In this document: in pieces, positions 37,269 to 47,970 of the stretch
How the letters are laid out: every line of letters starts with the position of its first letter
Numbering within the stretch: position 1 is the first letter of the stretch
The notes under the pieces: generated by a model
Told to the model about the DNA's origin: nothing
The model's database searches: none
Seen by the model: the letters and a program-made list of their open reading frames with translations, nothing else
Translations under genes and position numbers: made by a program
Assembly (NCBI GenBank): GCA_016793465.1
Contig: JAEUJW010000008.1
Location: 186,001-250,000, forward strand
Length of the DNA stretch: 64,000 bases
Source of the DNA: Myxococcales bacterium
GTDB lineage: Bacteria > Myxococcota > Polyangia > Nannocystales > Nannocystaceae
Reading direction: 5' to 3'

Positions 37269-38143
37269 TCGATCTGCCCGAGACCGAGCCGTTCCGCGGC
37301 CTGCTGCGCCTCCCGCTGCCGACCTGGCGGCGCCCGTTCGCCGACTACTTCGTCGGCCTGCTCGCCCGCAGCCCGCAGCACCCCGACCTCCTCGCCACCC
37401 TCGCGACCCTCGCCGAGGCCGAGCGCAGCCACGGCCCCGACGTCGTCCAGCGCCACTTCGACACCCTGCTCGCCTTCTTTCACGCCCGCCCCGAGTTATT
37501 GACCAACCTGACCGCCGTCGCCGCCCTCCCGCACGAACCCTTGAAGGAGCGCAACGACCTCGCCGATCACCTCGGCGAGACGCTGCTGCAGATCGACCTG
37601 CGAGAGGCCAACTACCAGGTCCTGAGCCACCACGGCGACGGCGAGCTGCCGCCGACCTGGCACGACCTGTGCGCCTCGCTCGGCGTGCCCGCGTGGTTCG
37701 CCGCCAGCAAGATCAAGCGCCAGCAGATCCTCGGCCTGTTCGAGCCGAAGACGCAGGTCCGGGTCATGCGCCGCTGGACCGCGCGGCTCGTCCGCCAGCT
37801 CGAGCAGTCCGGGTACACCCCGGTCTACGTCGCCCACGACGAGGTCATCGCCGCCGGCCCGCCCGCCGCGATCGCCGTGGACGGCCCCCGCGTGCGCCAG
37901 CGCCTCGTCCGCGAGGAGGTGCTCGACGACACCCACGTCCGCACCCTCACCCCGCTGCCCGACGGCGCGCCCTACCGGACCCTGTTCGCCGTGCCCCGCC
38001 ACCTCTACTTCCGCCGCTTCAAGAAGATCGTGCTCGGCGAGCCCGCGACGATCCTCGACGACCTGTTCGCCCACGAGGGCGGCCTGTGCCTGCGCCTCGA
38101 CGAGCCCCGCCTCGCCGAGCTCGCCGGCCTCGTGCCGACCTGA
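37265..38143 (+). CDS. Unknown protein coupled to the YeeE pair
   Basis: 292 residues, not recognised. It has no signal or membrane segment. The N-terminal part is helical (about 1-110). A middle segment holds basic stretches (KIKRQQ, RVMRRWTARLVRQL), and the C-terminal part is beta-rich. The ATG overlaps the YeeE stop (ATGA), so it is probably made with the channel and might be a cytosolic partner or a regulator of sulfur uptake. That is inference from position only. An inverted repeat GACCTG/CAGGTC (38137-38158) spans its stop codon. Confidence 0.7.
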   Translation: MIDLPETEPFRGLLRLPLPTWRRPFADYFVGLLARSPQHPDLLATLATLAEAERSHGPDVVQRHFDTLLAFFHARPELLTNLTAVAALPHEPLKERNDLADHLGETLLQIDLREANYQVLSHHGDGELPPTWHDLCASLGVPAWFAASKIKRQQILGLFEPKTQVRVMRRWTARLVRQLEQSGYTPVYVAHDEVIAAGPPAAIAVDGPRVRQRLVREEVLDDTHVRTLTPLPDGAPYRTLFAVPRHLYFRRFKKIVLGEPATILDDLFAHEGGLCLRLDEPRLAELAGLVPT

Positions 38144-38173
38144 CCCCCAGGACAGGTCGTGCGCCCCCTCAAA

Positions 38174-39208
38174 TCAGTTGCGATAGCGCTTCGGCGGCAC
38201 CAGCCGCCCGCGCCCGCTCTCGACCTCGAAGATGAAGCCGAACGTGAAGTCGATGAAGCCCGTCTCCGGATCGACCAGCCCCGGCGGCGGGTTGGGGAAC
38301 GGCTGGGCCGTGCGCATGGCCCGGATCGCCTCCTCGTCGAGGAAGTCGAGGTCCGCCGCGCGCCCGACCTTGACCTGCTTCAGCGAACCGTCGGGGTTGA
38401 GCCGCACCAGCAGCTGCGTCACCCGCACGCCCGTCCCGAAGCGGCTGCCGTCGGGGTCCCGCGTCGCGTGGATCGCCTCGGGCTTCCAGTGCTGCGCCAC
38501 CTGCTCCTTCACGCGGTTGAAGAACGACGCGTACTTGTAGCGCTTCGAGTTCAGCTGGTTGCTGTCGCCCTCGTCGGCGTCGATGTCCTCGAACGTCCCG
38601 GGCTGGCCCGGCTCGTCTCCGGCCATGTCCTGCGACGGGTTGCCGCGCACGCCCGGACGCCCGCTCGGGCCGAAGTCCGGGCGCGTCGGCAGCAGCGAGC
38701 GAGGGTTCGGCACCTTCGGCAGCGCCGGGTCGCCGCGGCCCTCGTCCGCCTCGCCCGGCGAGTCCGGCGACTCCTTCGGCTGGTTCGGACGCGGGTCGAG
38801 CAGGTTCGGCGCGCGCGGCATGTTGTCGGCGTCGGGCGCGGTGCCCCGCTGCGTCGGCGCCGCCCCGGCCTTCGGACGTCCGGTCGGCGCCCGCGTCTCG
38901 TGCTCGACCCGCTGGTCGAACTCCGACAGGTACTTGTCGGCGTCCGGGACCTCCTCCTTGCGCACGCGATCCTGCTTGATAATTTTGCCCTTCGGCGGCT
39001 CCTCCCTCGGCGGCGCCTCGGGCTCCTCGGGCTCGTCGTCCTCGAGCTGCACCTGCAGCCAGCCCTCCTGCGGCGGGGCCGGCGGCGCCGTCCAGGCCAG
39101 CTTGACCAGCTGCTCGCCGAGCGGCCACAAAACGAGGTGCAGCAGCAGCGACGCCAGCAGCATCGCCACGACCACCACGAACGTGGATCTCTCGTCCCTG
39201 CGATGCAT
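38174..39208 (-). CDS. TonB-like energy transducer
   Basis: 344 residues. A single membrane anchor (residues about 9-28) is followed by a Pro/Glu-rich periplasmic spacer of about 200 residues and a C-terminal TonB domain. Domain marks are FFNRVKEQVAQHW, VRLNPDGSLKQVKV and LDEEAIRAMRTAQPFPNPP. TonB proteins carry proton-motive energy from ExbB/ExbD to outer-membrane receptors; no exb genes are present. It could power the receptor at 24274, but TonB paralogues are many in myxobacteria. The start at 39208 is chosen because it puts the anchor at the N terminus. TACACT lies 12 bases upstream. Confidence 0.82.
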   Translation of the reverse strand: MHRRDERSTFVVVVAMLLASLLLHLVLWPLGEQLVKLAWTAPPAPPQEGWLQVQLEDDEPEEPEAPPREEPPKGKIIKQDRVRKEEVPDADKYLSEFDQRVEHETRAPTGRPKAGAAPTQRGTAPDADNMPRAPNLLDPRPNQPKESPDSPGEADEGRGDPALPKVPNPRSLLPTRPDFGPSGRPGVRGNPSQDMAGDEPGQPGTFEDIDADEGDSNQLNSKRYKYASFFNRVKEQVAQHWKPEAIHATRDPDGSRFGTGVRVTQLLVRLNPDGSLKQVKVGRAADLDFLDEEAIRAMRTAQPFPNPPPGLVDPETGFIDFTFGFIFEVESGRGRLVPPKRYRN

Positions 39209-39245
39209 GGGTCCGGGGCGAGTGTACGCCCCCGGGGCCCTGCGG

Positions 39246-39251
39246 TATACC
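39246..39251 (+). promoter_or_regulatory. -10 box of thyX
   Basis: TATACC lies ten bases before the ATG at 39262, within the 53-base divergent gap shared with the TonB gene. Confidence 0.45.
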
Positions 39252-39261
39252 CTCCCGCGCC

Positions 39262-40137
39262 ATGCCCGCGACCGCTCGCACCCTCGCACCCGGCGCCGAG
39301 GCCCTCCTCGGCCAGGAGGTCCCCGTCCTCGACCGCGGCTTCGTCCAGGCCGTCGACTACATGGGGACCGACGAGGACATCGTCCAGGCCGCCCGCGTCA
39401 GCTACGGCCCCAGCACGCGCAAGGTCCACGACGACCGCGGCCTGCTGCGCTACCTCATGCGCCACCGGCACACCACCCCGTTCGAGATGTGCGAGGTCAA
39501 GTTCCGCTGCAAGATGCCGATCTTCGTGGCCCGGCAGTGGATCCGCCACCGCACCGCCAACGTCAACGAGATGTCCCTGCGCTACAGCGAGGCCCCCGAC
39601 GAGTTCTACGTCCCGGCCCTCGAGCACGTGACCCTGCAGTCGACCACCAACCGCCAGGGCCGCGAGACACTCGTGCTCCCCGACGACCTCCGCCGCCAGG
39701 TCCAGGCCCTCCTGACCAGCCGCAACGAGGACATCTATCGCGACTACCAGCGCCTCGCCGGCGAGCTGGGCATCGCCCGCGAGCTCGCGCGCACCGTGCT
39801 CCCGGTCTCGCTGTACACCCAGTGGATCTGGAAGATCGACCTGCACAACCTGCTGCACTTCCTCGACCTCCGCCTCGACCCCCACGCCCAGCTCGAGATC
39901 CGCGTGTTCGCCGAGGCCATGGCCGCGTTCGTGCGCGCCTGGGTCCCGCTCGCCTGGGAGGCGTTCGTCGACTACCGCCGCGAGGCCGTCCCGCTGAGCC
40001 GGCTCGAGGCGCGTGCGCTCGGCCTCATGCTCGCCGGCGCCGCCGAGGCCGCCGCCGCCGAACAGGCCGGCCTGAGGGGCCGCGAGCTCCAGGAGTTCAC
40101 CGGCAAGCTGGTCCGCCTGCGCGCCCTCGCCGGCTGA
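39262..40137 (+). CDS. thyX: Flavin-dependent thymidylate synthase
   Basis: 291 residues. ThyX makes dTMP from dUMP using methylene-tetrahydrofolate, FAD and NAD(P)H. The signature RHRX7S is intact (Arg95-His96-Arg97 to Ser105, followed by RYSE). It is somewhat longer than typical ThyX (220-260) at both ends, with extra residues mostly at the C terminus. It appears to be a single gene with its own promoter, divergent from the TonB gene. No thyA is seen. Confidence 0.95.
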   Translation: MPATARTLAPGAEALLGQEVPVLDRGFVQAVDYMGTDEDIVQAARVSYGPSTRKVHDDRGLLRYLMRHRHTTPFEMCEVKFRCKMPIFVARQWIRHRTANVNEMSLRYSEAPDEFYVPALEHVTLQSTTNRQGRETLVLPDDLRRQVQALLTSRNEDIYRDYQRLAGELGIARELARTVLPVSLYTQWIWKIDLHNLLHFLDLRLDPHAQLEIRVFAEAMAAFVRAWVPLAWEAFVDYRREAVPLSRLEARALGLMLAGAAEAAAAEQAGLRGRELQEFTGKLVRLRALAG

Positions 40138-40189
40138 TCGCAACCGCGCGCGCGCACGACGAGCCGCCGGCCCTCCGCGCGCCCGCGTG

Positions 40190-40195
40190 TACGAT
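40190..40195 (+). promoter_or_regulatory. -10 box of a probable leaderless promoter
   Basis: TACGAT ends six bases before the ATG at 40202. Confidence 0.45.
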
Positions 40196-40201
40196 GCGCC
40201 G

Positions 40202-40951
40202 ATGCTCCTGGCCCGCGTCTGGCCCGTCCTCCTCGCGTCCGCTTGCTTCGTCGACCCCGGCAACGGCGGCACCTCCGCCGCGATCGCCACGACGACCCGC
40301 GACGACTCGACCACCACCACCGGCGGCGCGCCGACCACCGGCACGGCGACCACCGGCGGCGCCGCCGACGCGTCCAGCGACGCCGGCACGACCGTCGATC
40401 CCACCGCCACGGATCCCACCACCGGCCCCGGCTTGACCACGGGCACGACCGACGCGACGAGCGCCGCCGACACCGACACCACCGGCGCGCCCAACGCGTG
40501 CAACACCGCCACCGCCGTGACCTTCTACGTCAAGGACGCCACGCTCACCGGCAACGTCGGTCCCGCGCAGATCGACGGCGAGGTCGTCCTCGAGGGCGAG
40601 AGCGCCGGCGACGGCGCGACGTGGGACATCACCATCCCGTGCACCGACAAATGGTTCGTGTGGGTCCGTTACTACGAAGAGGTGGGCCCGAACAGCTACC
40701 GCTTCAACATCGACGACGAAGCCATCAACCTGCCCTTCTTCGACGCCGGCTGCGACGACGACGTGCCCGGCGGCATGCAGTGGCAACGGTTGAACCGGCG
40801 CGGCAGATTCCGCGAGGCGTGCGTCGGCCTCGAGGATCCCTACCTCGTCCCGCTCACCAGCGGAGCGCACACGTTCCTGCTGGTCTTCACCGGCCCCCAA
40901 TTCCTCGGCGACGTCATCTTCACCAACGACCCCGACTTCACGCCGCCGTGA
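40202..40951 (+). CDS. Lipoprotein with Thr/Gly/Asp linker and C-terminal beta domain
   Basis: 249 residues. The ATG at 40202 gives a short signal with lipobox LASAC. A linker of about 80 residues is almost wholly Thr, Gly, Ala, Asp and Ser. The C-terminal ~150 residues form a beta-rich domain (EGESAGDGATWDI, WFVWVRYYEE, FLLVFTG) similar in layout to carbohydrate-binding jelly rolls of the CBM6/35 kind, with three Cys. The linker type recurs in at least five other lipoproteins of this window. Surface binding protein is the best guess. Confidence 0.65.
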   Translation: MLLARVWPVLLASACFVDPGNGGTSAAIATTTRDDSTTTTGGAPTTGTATTGGAADASSDAGTTVDPTATDPTTGPGLTTGTTDATSAADTDTTGAPNACNTATAVTFYVKDATLTGNVGPAQIDGEVVLEGESAGDGATWDITIPCTDKWFVWVRYYEEVGPNSYRFNIDDEAINLPFFDAGCDDDVPGGMQWQRLNRRGRFREACVGLEDPYLVPLTSGAHTFLLVFTGPQFLGDVIFTNDPDFTPP

Positions 40952-41012
40952 CACCCCGTCGCCGCCTGCCCGGTTGACCGCGCCGCGCTCACGCCCGATC
41001 CTCGCCCGCGAG

Positions 41013-42840
41013 ATGGCCGACCCCGACCTCGCCCGCGTCCTCGCCTATCACACGCGGACCAAGCACCGCCCCGGCCGCTACGCCGCCTCGCTCGGCTACC
41101 TCGACTGGGACAGCCAGCCCAACCCGTTTCGCATCCACGACGGCGCCGAGCTGCTCCCGCTCGCGCGCGCCCCGCTGCGCGGCGGGCCGAGCCTCGCCGC
41201 CCTCCGCGACCCGCGCCCGGCCGCCCCGCTCGACGCCGCCGCCCTCGACGTGCTGCTGTTCCACAGCCTCGCGCTCTCGGCCTGGAAGCAGGCCGGCGGC
41301 TCGCGCTGGTCGCTGCGCGTCAACCCCTCGAGCGGCAACCTCCACCCGACCGAGGCCTACCTGATCGCCCCGGCGATCCGCGACCTGTCCGAAGAGCCAG
41401 CCCTCTTCCACTACAGCCCGCTGCTGCACGCCCTCGAGCGCCGCGCGATCCTCCCCGATCCGATCTGGTCGGCCCTCTCCGCCGCGCTGCCGACCCCGTC
41501 GCTGCTCGTCGGCCTCGCCTCGATCCCCTGGCGCGAGGCCTGGAAGTACGGCGAGCGCTCGTTCCGCTACTGCCAGCACGACCTCGGCCACGCCATCGCC
41601 GCCCTCGCCCACGCCGCCGCCCTGCTCGGCTGGTCCGCGCGCGAGCTGCCCGCCCCCGGCGACGCCGCCCTCGCCGCCCTGCTCGGCCTGCGCGACCTCG
41701 ACGGCGAAGAGTGCGAGATCCCCGAAGCCCTCGTCCTGCTCACGCCGTCGAACCTGTCTCCGGGGACATCCGCCCTCCGCGCCTGGACCCCGCCGGCCGA
41801 CGTCGTCGCCTGGTTCGCCGCCGCCGAGCTCCGCGGCGCGCCCAACCAGCTCAGCGAAGCGCACCACCCCTGGCCGATCCTCGCCGACATCGCCGAGGCC
41901 ACCCGCCGCCCCGAGCGCGCCGCGCCCGCGCCGTCCGTCACAGCGGGCTCGCCCCACGACCCCGCACCGCCCGCTCCGCGCGACGCCCCGACCGCAACCG
42001 CCTCACCGTCCTCGGGTCCCGACGACTCGACCGCGCTCGCAGCCCCGCCGTCCTCCCAGCCCGGCGACTCGACCGTGCCCGCACCCTCCTCCGCGCGCGA
42101 CGCGACCGCCTCACCGTCCTCCGCGCCCGACGCGACCGCCTCACCGTCCTCCGCGCCCGACGCCGCCGCCTCACCGTCCTCCGAGCCCGACGCCGCCGCC
42201 CTGATCCGCCGCCGCCGCAGCGCCGTCGCCATGGACGGCCGCACCGGCATCTCCCGCGACGCCTTCTACGCCATGCTCCTGCGCGCCGCCGCGGGCGATC
42301 TCCCGCTGACCGCGCTCGCCGATCCTCCGCGCGTCGACCTCGCCGTGTTCGTGCACCGCGTCGCCGACCTCGACCCCGGCCTCTATTTAAATATTCGCGA
42401 CCCGGCCCGCGCCGACCGCTGGCGGGCCGCGACCGACCCCGAGTTCGCCTGGACCGCCGCCCCCGGCCTGCCGCGCGGCCTCGACCTCCGGCTCCTGCGC
42501 GCCGCCGACGCGCGCGTGGCGGCGGCCTCGATCGCGTGCGGCCAGGACATCGCCGCCGACGGCTGCTTCGCCCTCGCCATGCTCGCCGACTTCACCGCCC
42601 TCCAGGCCTCGCCCTCGACCTACCGCCGCCTGTTCTGGGAGACAGGTGCGATCGGCCAGGTCCTCTACCTCGAGGCCGAGGCCCTCGGCGTCAGCGCCAC
42701 CGGCATCGGCTGCTTCTTCGACGACCCCATGCACGCCCTGCTCGGCCTGACGAGCGAGCAGTTCCAGAGCCTCTACCACTTCACCGTCGGCGGCCGCGTC
42801 GACGACCCCCGCCTGAAGACCCTCGACCCGTACCACCACC

Positions 42841-42860
<20 letters not shown>
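41013..42860 (+). CDS. Double nitroreductase-like protein, SagB type
   Basis: About 615 residues. Two nitroreductase/SagB-like halves: residues about 1-250 (SLRVNPSSGNLHPTEAY, WKYGERSFRYCQHDLGHA) and about 395-615 (YHFTVGGRVDDPR at the end, FWETGAIGQVLYLEAEALG). SagB-type enzymes use FMN to oxidise azolines in peptide natural products, but no YcaO protein or precursor peptide is near, so the real job may differ. The halves are joined by a 100-residue Ala/Pro/Ser/Asp linker that includes three 30-base repeats. The start is uncertain: ATG 41013 is chosen, TTG 40974 is in frame. It overlaps the convergent permease gene by 20 bases. Confidence 0.75.
41752..41770. repeat. Dispersed palindrome in the nitroreductase gene
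   Basis: ACCTGTCTCCGGGGACATC, an imperfect copy near the end of the first nitroreductase half. Confidence 0.5.
42099..42188. repeat. Three tandem 30-base repeats
   Basis: Units at 42099-42128, 42129-42158 (identical) and 42159-42188 (three changes). Each codes a ten-residue Asp-Ala-x-Ala-Ser-Pro-Ser-Ser-x-Pro unit of the inter-domain linker. In frame, so length changes would not break the gene. Confidence 0.9.
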
Positions 42861-44259
<1,399 letters not shown>

Positions 44260-44263
44260 TGCG

Positions 44264-45034
44264 TCAGCAACCTTGCACGGGGATCCCGGTCGCCTGCAAG
44301 ACGTCCTGGTCGGGCACCCACGGCATCAGGACCGCGAACCCGAGGGTGATGTCGATGTCCAGCGTCGGCGGGCAGAACATGCCCGCCCATGTCGCCGAAC
44401 CGAGCCCGGTGACCGCGTGCTCCGGCTCCGCGGGGAACTGCATGAACTGCAGGCAGTCGTCGGCGCCCTGGTGGATCGTCCCGTCCTGCACCCCCCACAT
44501 CGCCGGCAGCCCGACGGAGAAGCCCGGCGGGTCCTGGTCGGACGGCCACACGAAGATCATGGTGGTGCACAGATCGCCGTGCCGCTTGCGCACGACCATG
44601 CGGTCGAGCCCGCCGGGCACGAAGAACGCCGCGTACTCGTCGTCGCCGCCGCCCGTGCTCGACTCGTCGCCGGTCGTGTCGGCGCCCGCGCTCGACTCGT
44701 CGCCGGTCGTGTCGCCGCTGTCCCCGGTCGAGGTCCCGCCCGTGTCCGCGCCGGTCTCGCCCGTCGTCTCCGGCGTCACCCCGGTCGTCGATCCCGCCGT
44801 CGTCGCCCCGGATGTCGTCGACCCGGACGTCGTCTCGCCGGTCCCCGACGTCGGCCCCGCGCTCGTCGGCTCGCTCGTCGGTCCGCTCGTCGGCCCCGCC
44901 GACGTCTCGGACCCGCCCGCCGACGTCGTCGCCGACGTCTCGCTCGTCGAGGGGTCGGTCGCCGCCTCGTCGCCGCCGCACGCGGCCATCAGGGTGAACA
45001 CCATCAACACGGGAAGGGATAAGCGCAGTCGCAT
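44264..45034 (-). CDS. Lipoprotein with long Ser/Thr/Gly linker
   Basis: 256 residues. The ATG at 45034 gives a signal with lipobox LMAAC. About 110 residues of Ser, Thr, Gly, Glu and Asp follow, with short internal repeats of TTGDESS. The C-terminal ~115 residues form a compact domain with four Cys, Trp and many Pro (GGLDRMVVRKRHGD, VWPSDQDPPGFSVGLP). I do not recognise the domain. The linker's composition suggests a stalk that may be O-glycosylated. The NCS1 gene lies directly downstream. Confidence 0.65.
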   Translation of the reverse strand: MRLRLSLPVLMVFTLMAACGGDEAATDPSTSETSATTSAGGSETSAGPTSGPTSEPTSAGPTSGTGETTSGSTTSGATTAGSTTGVTPETTGETGADTGGTSTGDSGDTTGDESSAGADTTGDESSTGGGDDEYAAFFVPGGLDRMVVRKRHGDLCTTMIFVWPSDQDPPGFSVGLPAMWGVQDGTIHQGADDCLQFMQFPAEPEHAVTGLGSATWAGMFCPPTLDIDITLGFAVLMPWVPDQDVLQATGIPVQGC

Positions 45035-45163
45035 CCCCCGGTTGTCGCCGACCCCGCGCCCCGGGACAACCCCGCGCCCCGCGAGCCTGCCGCGTCGCCG
45101 TCGTCGCTCGCACGACGTCGCCCGGCTTGCCGGCTCCTCCGCGCCGTGCGACCGTCGTTCGCC

Positions 45164-45832
45164 ATGCGCGTCCGGCCGCTCCTCCGCGCCCTCACGGCGC
45201 TCGCGGCCTGCTCGCCCGCCGACCCCCCGTCCGAGCCGACGCCCGCCACGCGCCCCGCGCCCGCGGTCGACTGCGACGCCCTCCCGCGCGCCGCCTGCAT
45301 CGCCTCGCCCGCGTGCACGCTGGTCCACGTCCCGCGCGACGAAGTCACCACTCGATCTTACATATGTCGCCCCGCCGCCGGCGCCTGCGAGCTCGGCCTC
45401 GATCAATCCGACGCCGCCGCCTGCGGCGCCCGCCCCGGCTGCAAGTTCGTGCCCGCCAGCTGCTACTGCGCCTGCAAGGACTACGGCCACGCCCGCGTGC
45501 CCGACCCCCCCGACGTGAACGCGTGCCGCTGCGAATGCGCCCTCGGCCCGCCGCCGATCTGTCAGGAGGCCGACAGGCCGCCGATGCCCGCCTCGCCCGG
45601 GATGTACCGCGGCAGCTGCGGCGGCTCTCGCGGCGAGCACTGCATGCCCGGCCTCGTCTGCGCCTACCCCGGCGGACCGCGCACCGCGCTCGGCGTGTGC
45701 AGCGAGCTCGGCGAGCGCAGCACCCCCTGCGGCCGCGACTTCCCGCCGTGCGACGCCGGCCTCGAGTGCCGCGACGTCGCCGGCGACCTGCAGTGCGAGC
45801 CCCCCGCGGCGCCCGGCGCGTCGACGCCGTAG
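45164..45832 (+). CDS. Cys-rich lipoprotein
   Basis: 222 residues. ATG at 45164 begins an Arg-containing n-region and a signal with lipobox ALAAC; a GTG six codons upstream is an alternative. A short Pro/Thr spacer leads to a body with about 22 Cys in closely spaced patterns (SCYCACKDYGH, CRCECALGPPP, SCGGSRGEHC). This must be disulfide-rich and exported. No family recognised; the layout is similar to the many small Cys-rich lipoproteins of Nannocystaceae. An AT-rich hexamer CTTACATATG falls within the gene (45357-45366). Confidence 0.65.
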   Translation: MRVRPLLRALTALAACSPADPPSEPTPATRPAPAVDCDALPRAACIASPACTLVHVPRDEVTTRSYICRPAAGACELGLDQSDAAACGARPGCKFVPASCYCACKDYGHARVPDPPDVNACRCECALGPPPICQEADRPPMPASPGMYRGSCGGSRGEHCMPGLVCAYPGGPRTALGVCSELGERSTPCGRDFPPCDAGLECRDVAGDLQCEPPAAPGASTP

Positions 45833-45925
45833 CACGCGCCGCCGAAGCCCCGATCGAAGCTCGTGACCTGCTGCGCCAGCGCGTCGGAGGCCGCCTCTCG
45901 CCGCGACCTTCAAGGCGAAGCCGAG

Positions 45926-47038
45926 CTACCCCGCACGCGCCTTCCAGTCGGACAGCGCCTTCGCCTCCATGTCCGGCTGGATCGAGAACTTCGGCGCCGC
46001 TCGCCGCTCCTCCGGCGCGCTCGGCCACCACGCCAGCGTGTCGCGGATCGTCGCGCGCATCGGGCGGAACCCCAGCCCCGCCGCGATCGCCCGGTCGTTG
46101 CGCGCCTCCATGTGATGCAGGTCCTTGTCCTTCAGCATCACCCACGGCACCGAATCGAAGATCTCGTGCGCCTCGAGGAACGCGTAGTCCTCGATCCACG
46201 TCAGCGTCGCCTGCGGGTTGATCGCCGCGTGCGCCTCGGCCATGAAGCTCGCCATCGTCGCCCCCGCGGCCGGCCCCGCGACGTTGTAGATCCCCCCGCG
46301 ATCGTCCTCGACCAGCCGCACCATGAACTCGGCCAGGTCGCGCACGTCGATCCACTGCACCGGATCCGTGCGTCGCCCCGGCACCAGCACCTCCCCGCCC
46401 TTCTCCAGCCGCACCGGCCAGTAGGGGAACCGATCCGTGGTGTCCCCCGGCCCGACGATGTACGTCGGCCGCACCACCGCCCCGCGCTCGCCGAACGCCG
46501 CCATCACAGTCTGCTCGCACTGCACCTTGGCCACCCCGTAGCCCTCGGAGCCGTCCTCCGGGTCCGTCGCCACGCTCCGCACCGCGCGCGTCTCGTCGGC
46601 CCCCGGCTGCAGGTACGGGTAATAGACCCCGGTCGACGAAGTGAACAGATAACTGCCCACGCTCCCTTTTAATAGTTGCGTCGACAACTTCACGTACTCG
46701 GGGTTGGTCGCCGAGTCGTCGATCACCGCGTCCCACGTCTTGCCCGCGAGCGCGTCCAGCTGGCCGTTGCGATCGCCGACCAGCTTGATCACGCTCGCGG
46801 GCAGGTCGGCCGTGCGCCGCCCGCGGGTGAAGATCGTCACCCGATGCCCGCGCGCCGCCGCGTGGCGGACCAGGTGCGGCCCGATGAACCCGGTCCCGCC
46901 GAGCACGAGGATCTCCCGCGGCCTGGCCGGCGCCCGCTCCCGCGTCGCCGCGTCGGGCTTCGCCGTCTGCCCGCGACGCGCCGTACAGCCGGCCGCCGCC
47001 GCCCCGGCCGCGAGGGTGAGGATCGAACGCCTGCGCAT
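45926..47038 (-). CDS. Exported NAD(P)-dependent epimerase/dehydratase-like protein
   Basis: 370 residues. The N terminus MRRRSILTLAAGAAAAGC combines a Tat-like twin arginine with a lipobox, so the folded protein is probably exported and anchored. After a spacer comes an extended-SDR Rossmann fold with the VLGGTGFIGPHLV nucleotide loop. The usual YxxxK is present as YGVAK. The substrate is unknown; similar to sugar-nucleotide epimerases and to isoflavone-reductase-like proteins. Dinucleotide-using enzymes outside the cytosol are rare but known among Tat substrates, for instance in the Gfo/Idh family. CTA TTA AAA occurs at 46666-46677. Confidence 0.78.
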   Translation of the reverse strand: MRRRSILTLAAGAAAAGCTARRGQTAKPDAATRERAPARPREILVLGGTGFIGPHLVRHAAARGHRVTIFTRGRRTADLPASVIKLVGDRNGQLDALAGKTWDAVIDDSATNPEYVKLSTQLLKGSVGSYLFTSSTGVYYPYLQPGADETRAVRSVATDPEDGSEGYGVAKVQCEQTVMAAFGERGAVVRPTYIVGPGDTTDRFPYWPVRLEKGGEVLVPGRRTDPVQWIDVRDLAEFMVRLVEDDRGGIYNVAGPAAGATMASFMAEAHAAINPQATLTWIEDYAFLEAHEIFDSVPWVMLKDKDLHHMEARNDRAIAAGLGFRPMRATIRDTLAWWPSAPEERRAAPKFSIQPDMEAKALSDWKARAG

Positions 47039-47117
47039 GCCGTGCATCGTGCCCGTTCGACCCCCGCTCCGCCCGCCCCGTTTCACGCCCCCGGTTGAAC
47101 CTCGCGCCCGCGGCGGG

Positions 47118-47123
47118 CATGCT
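47118..47123 (+). promoter_or_regulatory. -10-like box ahead of the DUF1338 gene
   Basis: CATGCT ends seven bases before the ATG at 47131. Weak alone, but it follows the recurring pattern. Confidence 0.3.
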
Positions 47124-47130
47124 CGCCGCG

Positions 47131-47919
47131 ATGGACCTCGGCGACCTCCTCGAGCGCCTGTGGGACGACTACGCCGCGATCACCCCGCAAGCCGGCGCGA
47201 TCCACCGCCTGCTCCGCGAGGCCGGCGAGACCATCGTCAACGACCACATCGCCCTGCGGACCTTCGCGGGCGAGCGCCTCGGCCTCGAGCGCCTGGCCGC
47301 CCCGTTCGTCGCCGCCGGCTACACCCCCGCGGGCGTCTACAGCTTCGCCGACAAGAAGCTCGACGCCCGCCACTACGAGCCCCCGACCCCCGGCCTGCCG
47401 CGGCTCTTCATCAGCGAGCTGCGCCTCGGCGACTGCAGCCCCGCGCTGCGCGCGACCGTCGAGGCCCTGATCGCCCAGCTGCCCGCCGACTACGCCCCGC
47501 TCGCGCGCCTCGGCCGGCCCTGGGCAGTGGCCCACGCCGCCGTCGAGCAGCTGCGCCGCGAGAGCGAGTACGCCGCCTGGCTCGCCGCCCACGGCCTGCG
47601 CGCCAACCACTTCACCGTCTCGGTCGACGCCCTCGTCACCATCCCCACCATCGAGGCCATGGTCGCCTTCCTGCAGGCCCACGGGTTCGCCCTCAACCAC
47701 GCGGGCGGCGTCATCAAGGGCTCACCCGCCGTCCTGCTCGAGCAGTGCTCGACCCTCGCCGACGCCGTCGACGTCGCCTTCAGCGACGGCACCCACCGCG
47801 TGCCCGGCTGCTACTACGAGTTCGCCCGCCGCCACCCGGGCCCCGACGGCCGCCTGTTCTCCGGCTTCATCGAGGGCTCGGCCGACAAGATCTTCGAGTC
47901 CACCGACCGCGCCCGCTGA
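47131..47919 (+). CDS. DUF1338 / 2-oxoadipate dioxygenase-decarboxylase-like protein
   Basis: 262 residues. The family includes HglS, an Fe(II) enzyme that turns 2-oxoadipate into 2-hydroxyglutarate during lysine breakdown. Expected metal ligands are present: His39 (NDHIALRTF, with Arg43 nearby for the substrate carboxylate), His160 (ANHFTVSV) and Glu230 (CYYEFARR). It is shorter than HglS (about 460) and matches the compact DUF1338 members, so the substrate may differ. The start at 47131 is preferred because of the -10-like box; 47095 is in frame. Confidence 0.82.
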   Translation: MDLGDLLERLWDDYAAITPQAGAIHRLLREAGETIVNDHIALRTFAGERLGLERLAAPFVAAGYTPAGVYSFADKKLDARHYEPPTPGLPRLFISELRLGDCSPALRATVEALIAQLPADYAPLARLGRPWAVAHAAVEQLRRESEYAAWLAAHGLRANHFTVSVDALVTIPTIEAMVAFLQAHGFALNHAGGVIKGSPAVLLEQCSTLADAVDVAFSDGTHRVPGCYYEFARRHPGPDGRLFSGFIEGSADKIFESTDRAR

Positions 47920-47970
47920 CGCGCTCACGACCCCGCGCCCCGACGACCCGCGCCTACCCGCGCGCCGCCC

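Noticed and set aside
38137..38158. GACCTG/CAGGTC inverted repeat as a full palindrome copy
   Set aside because: The arms are kept but the inner TGTCC half is lost, so I count it only as a possible terminator or decayed copy.
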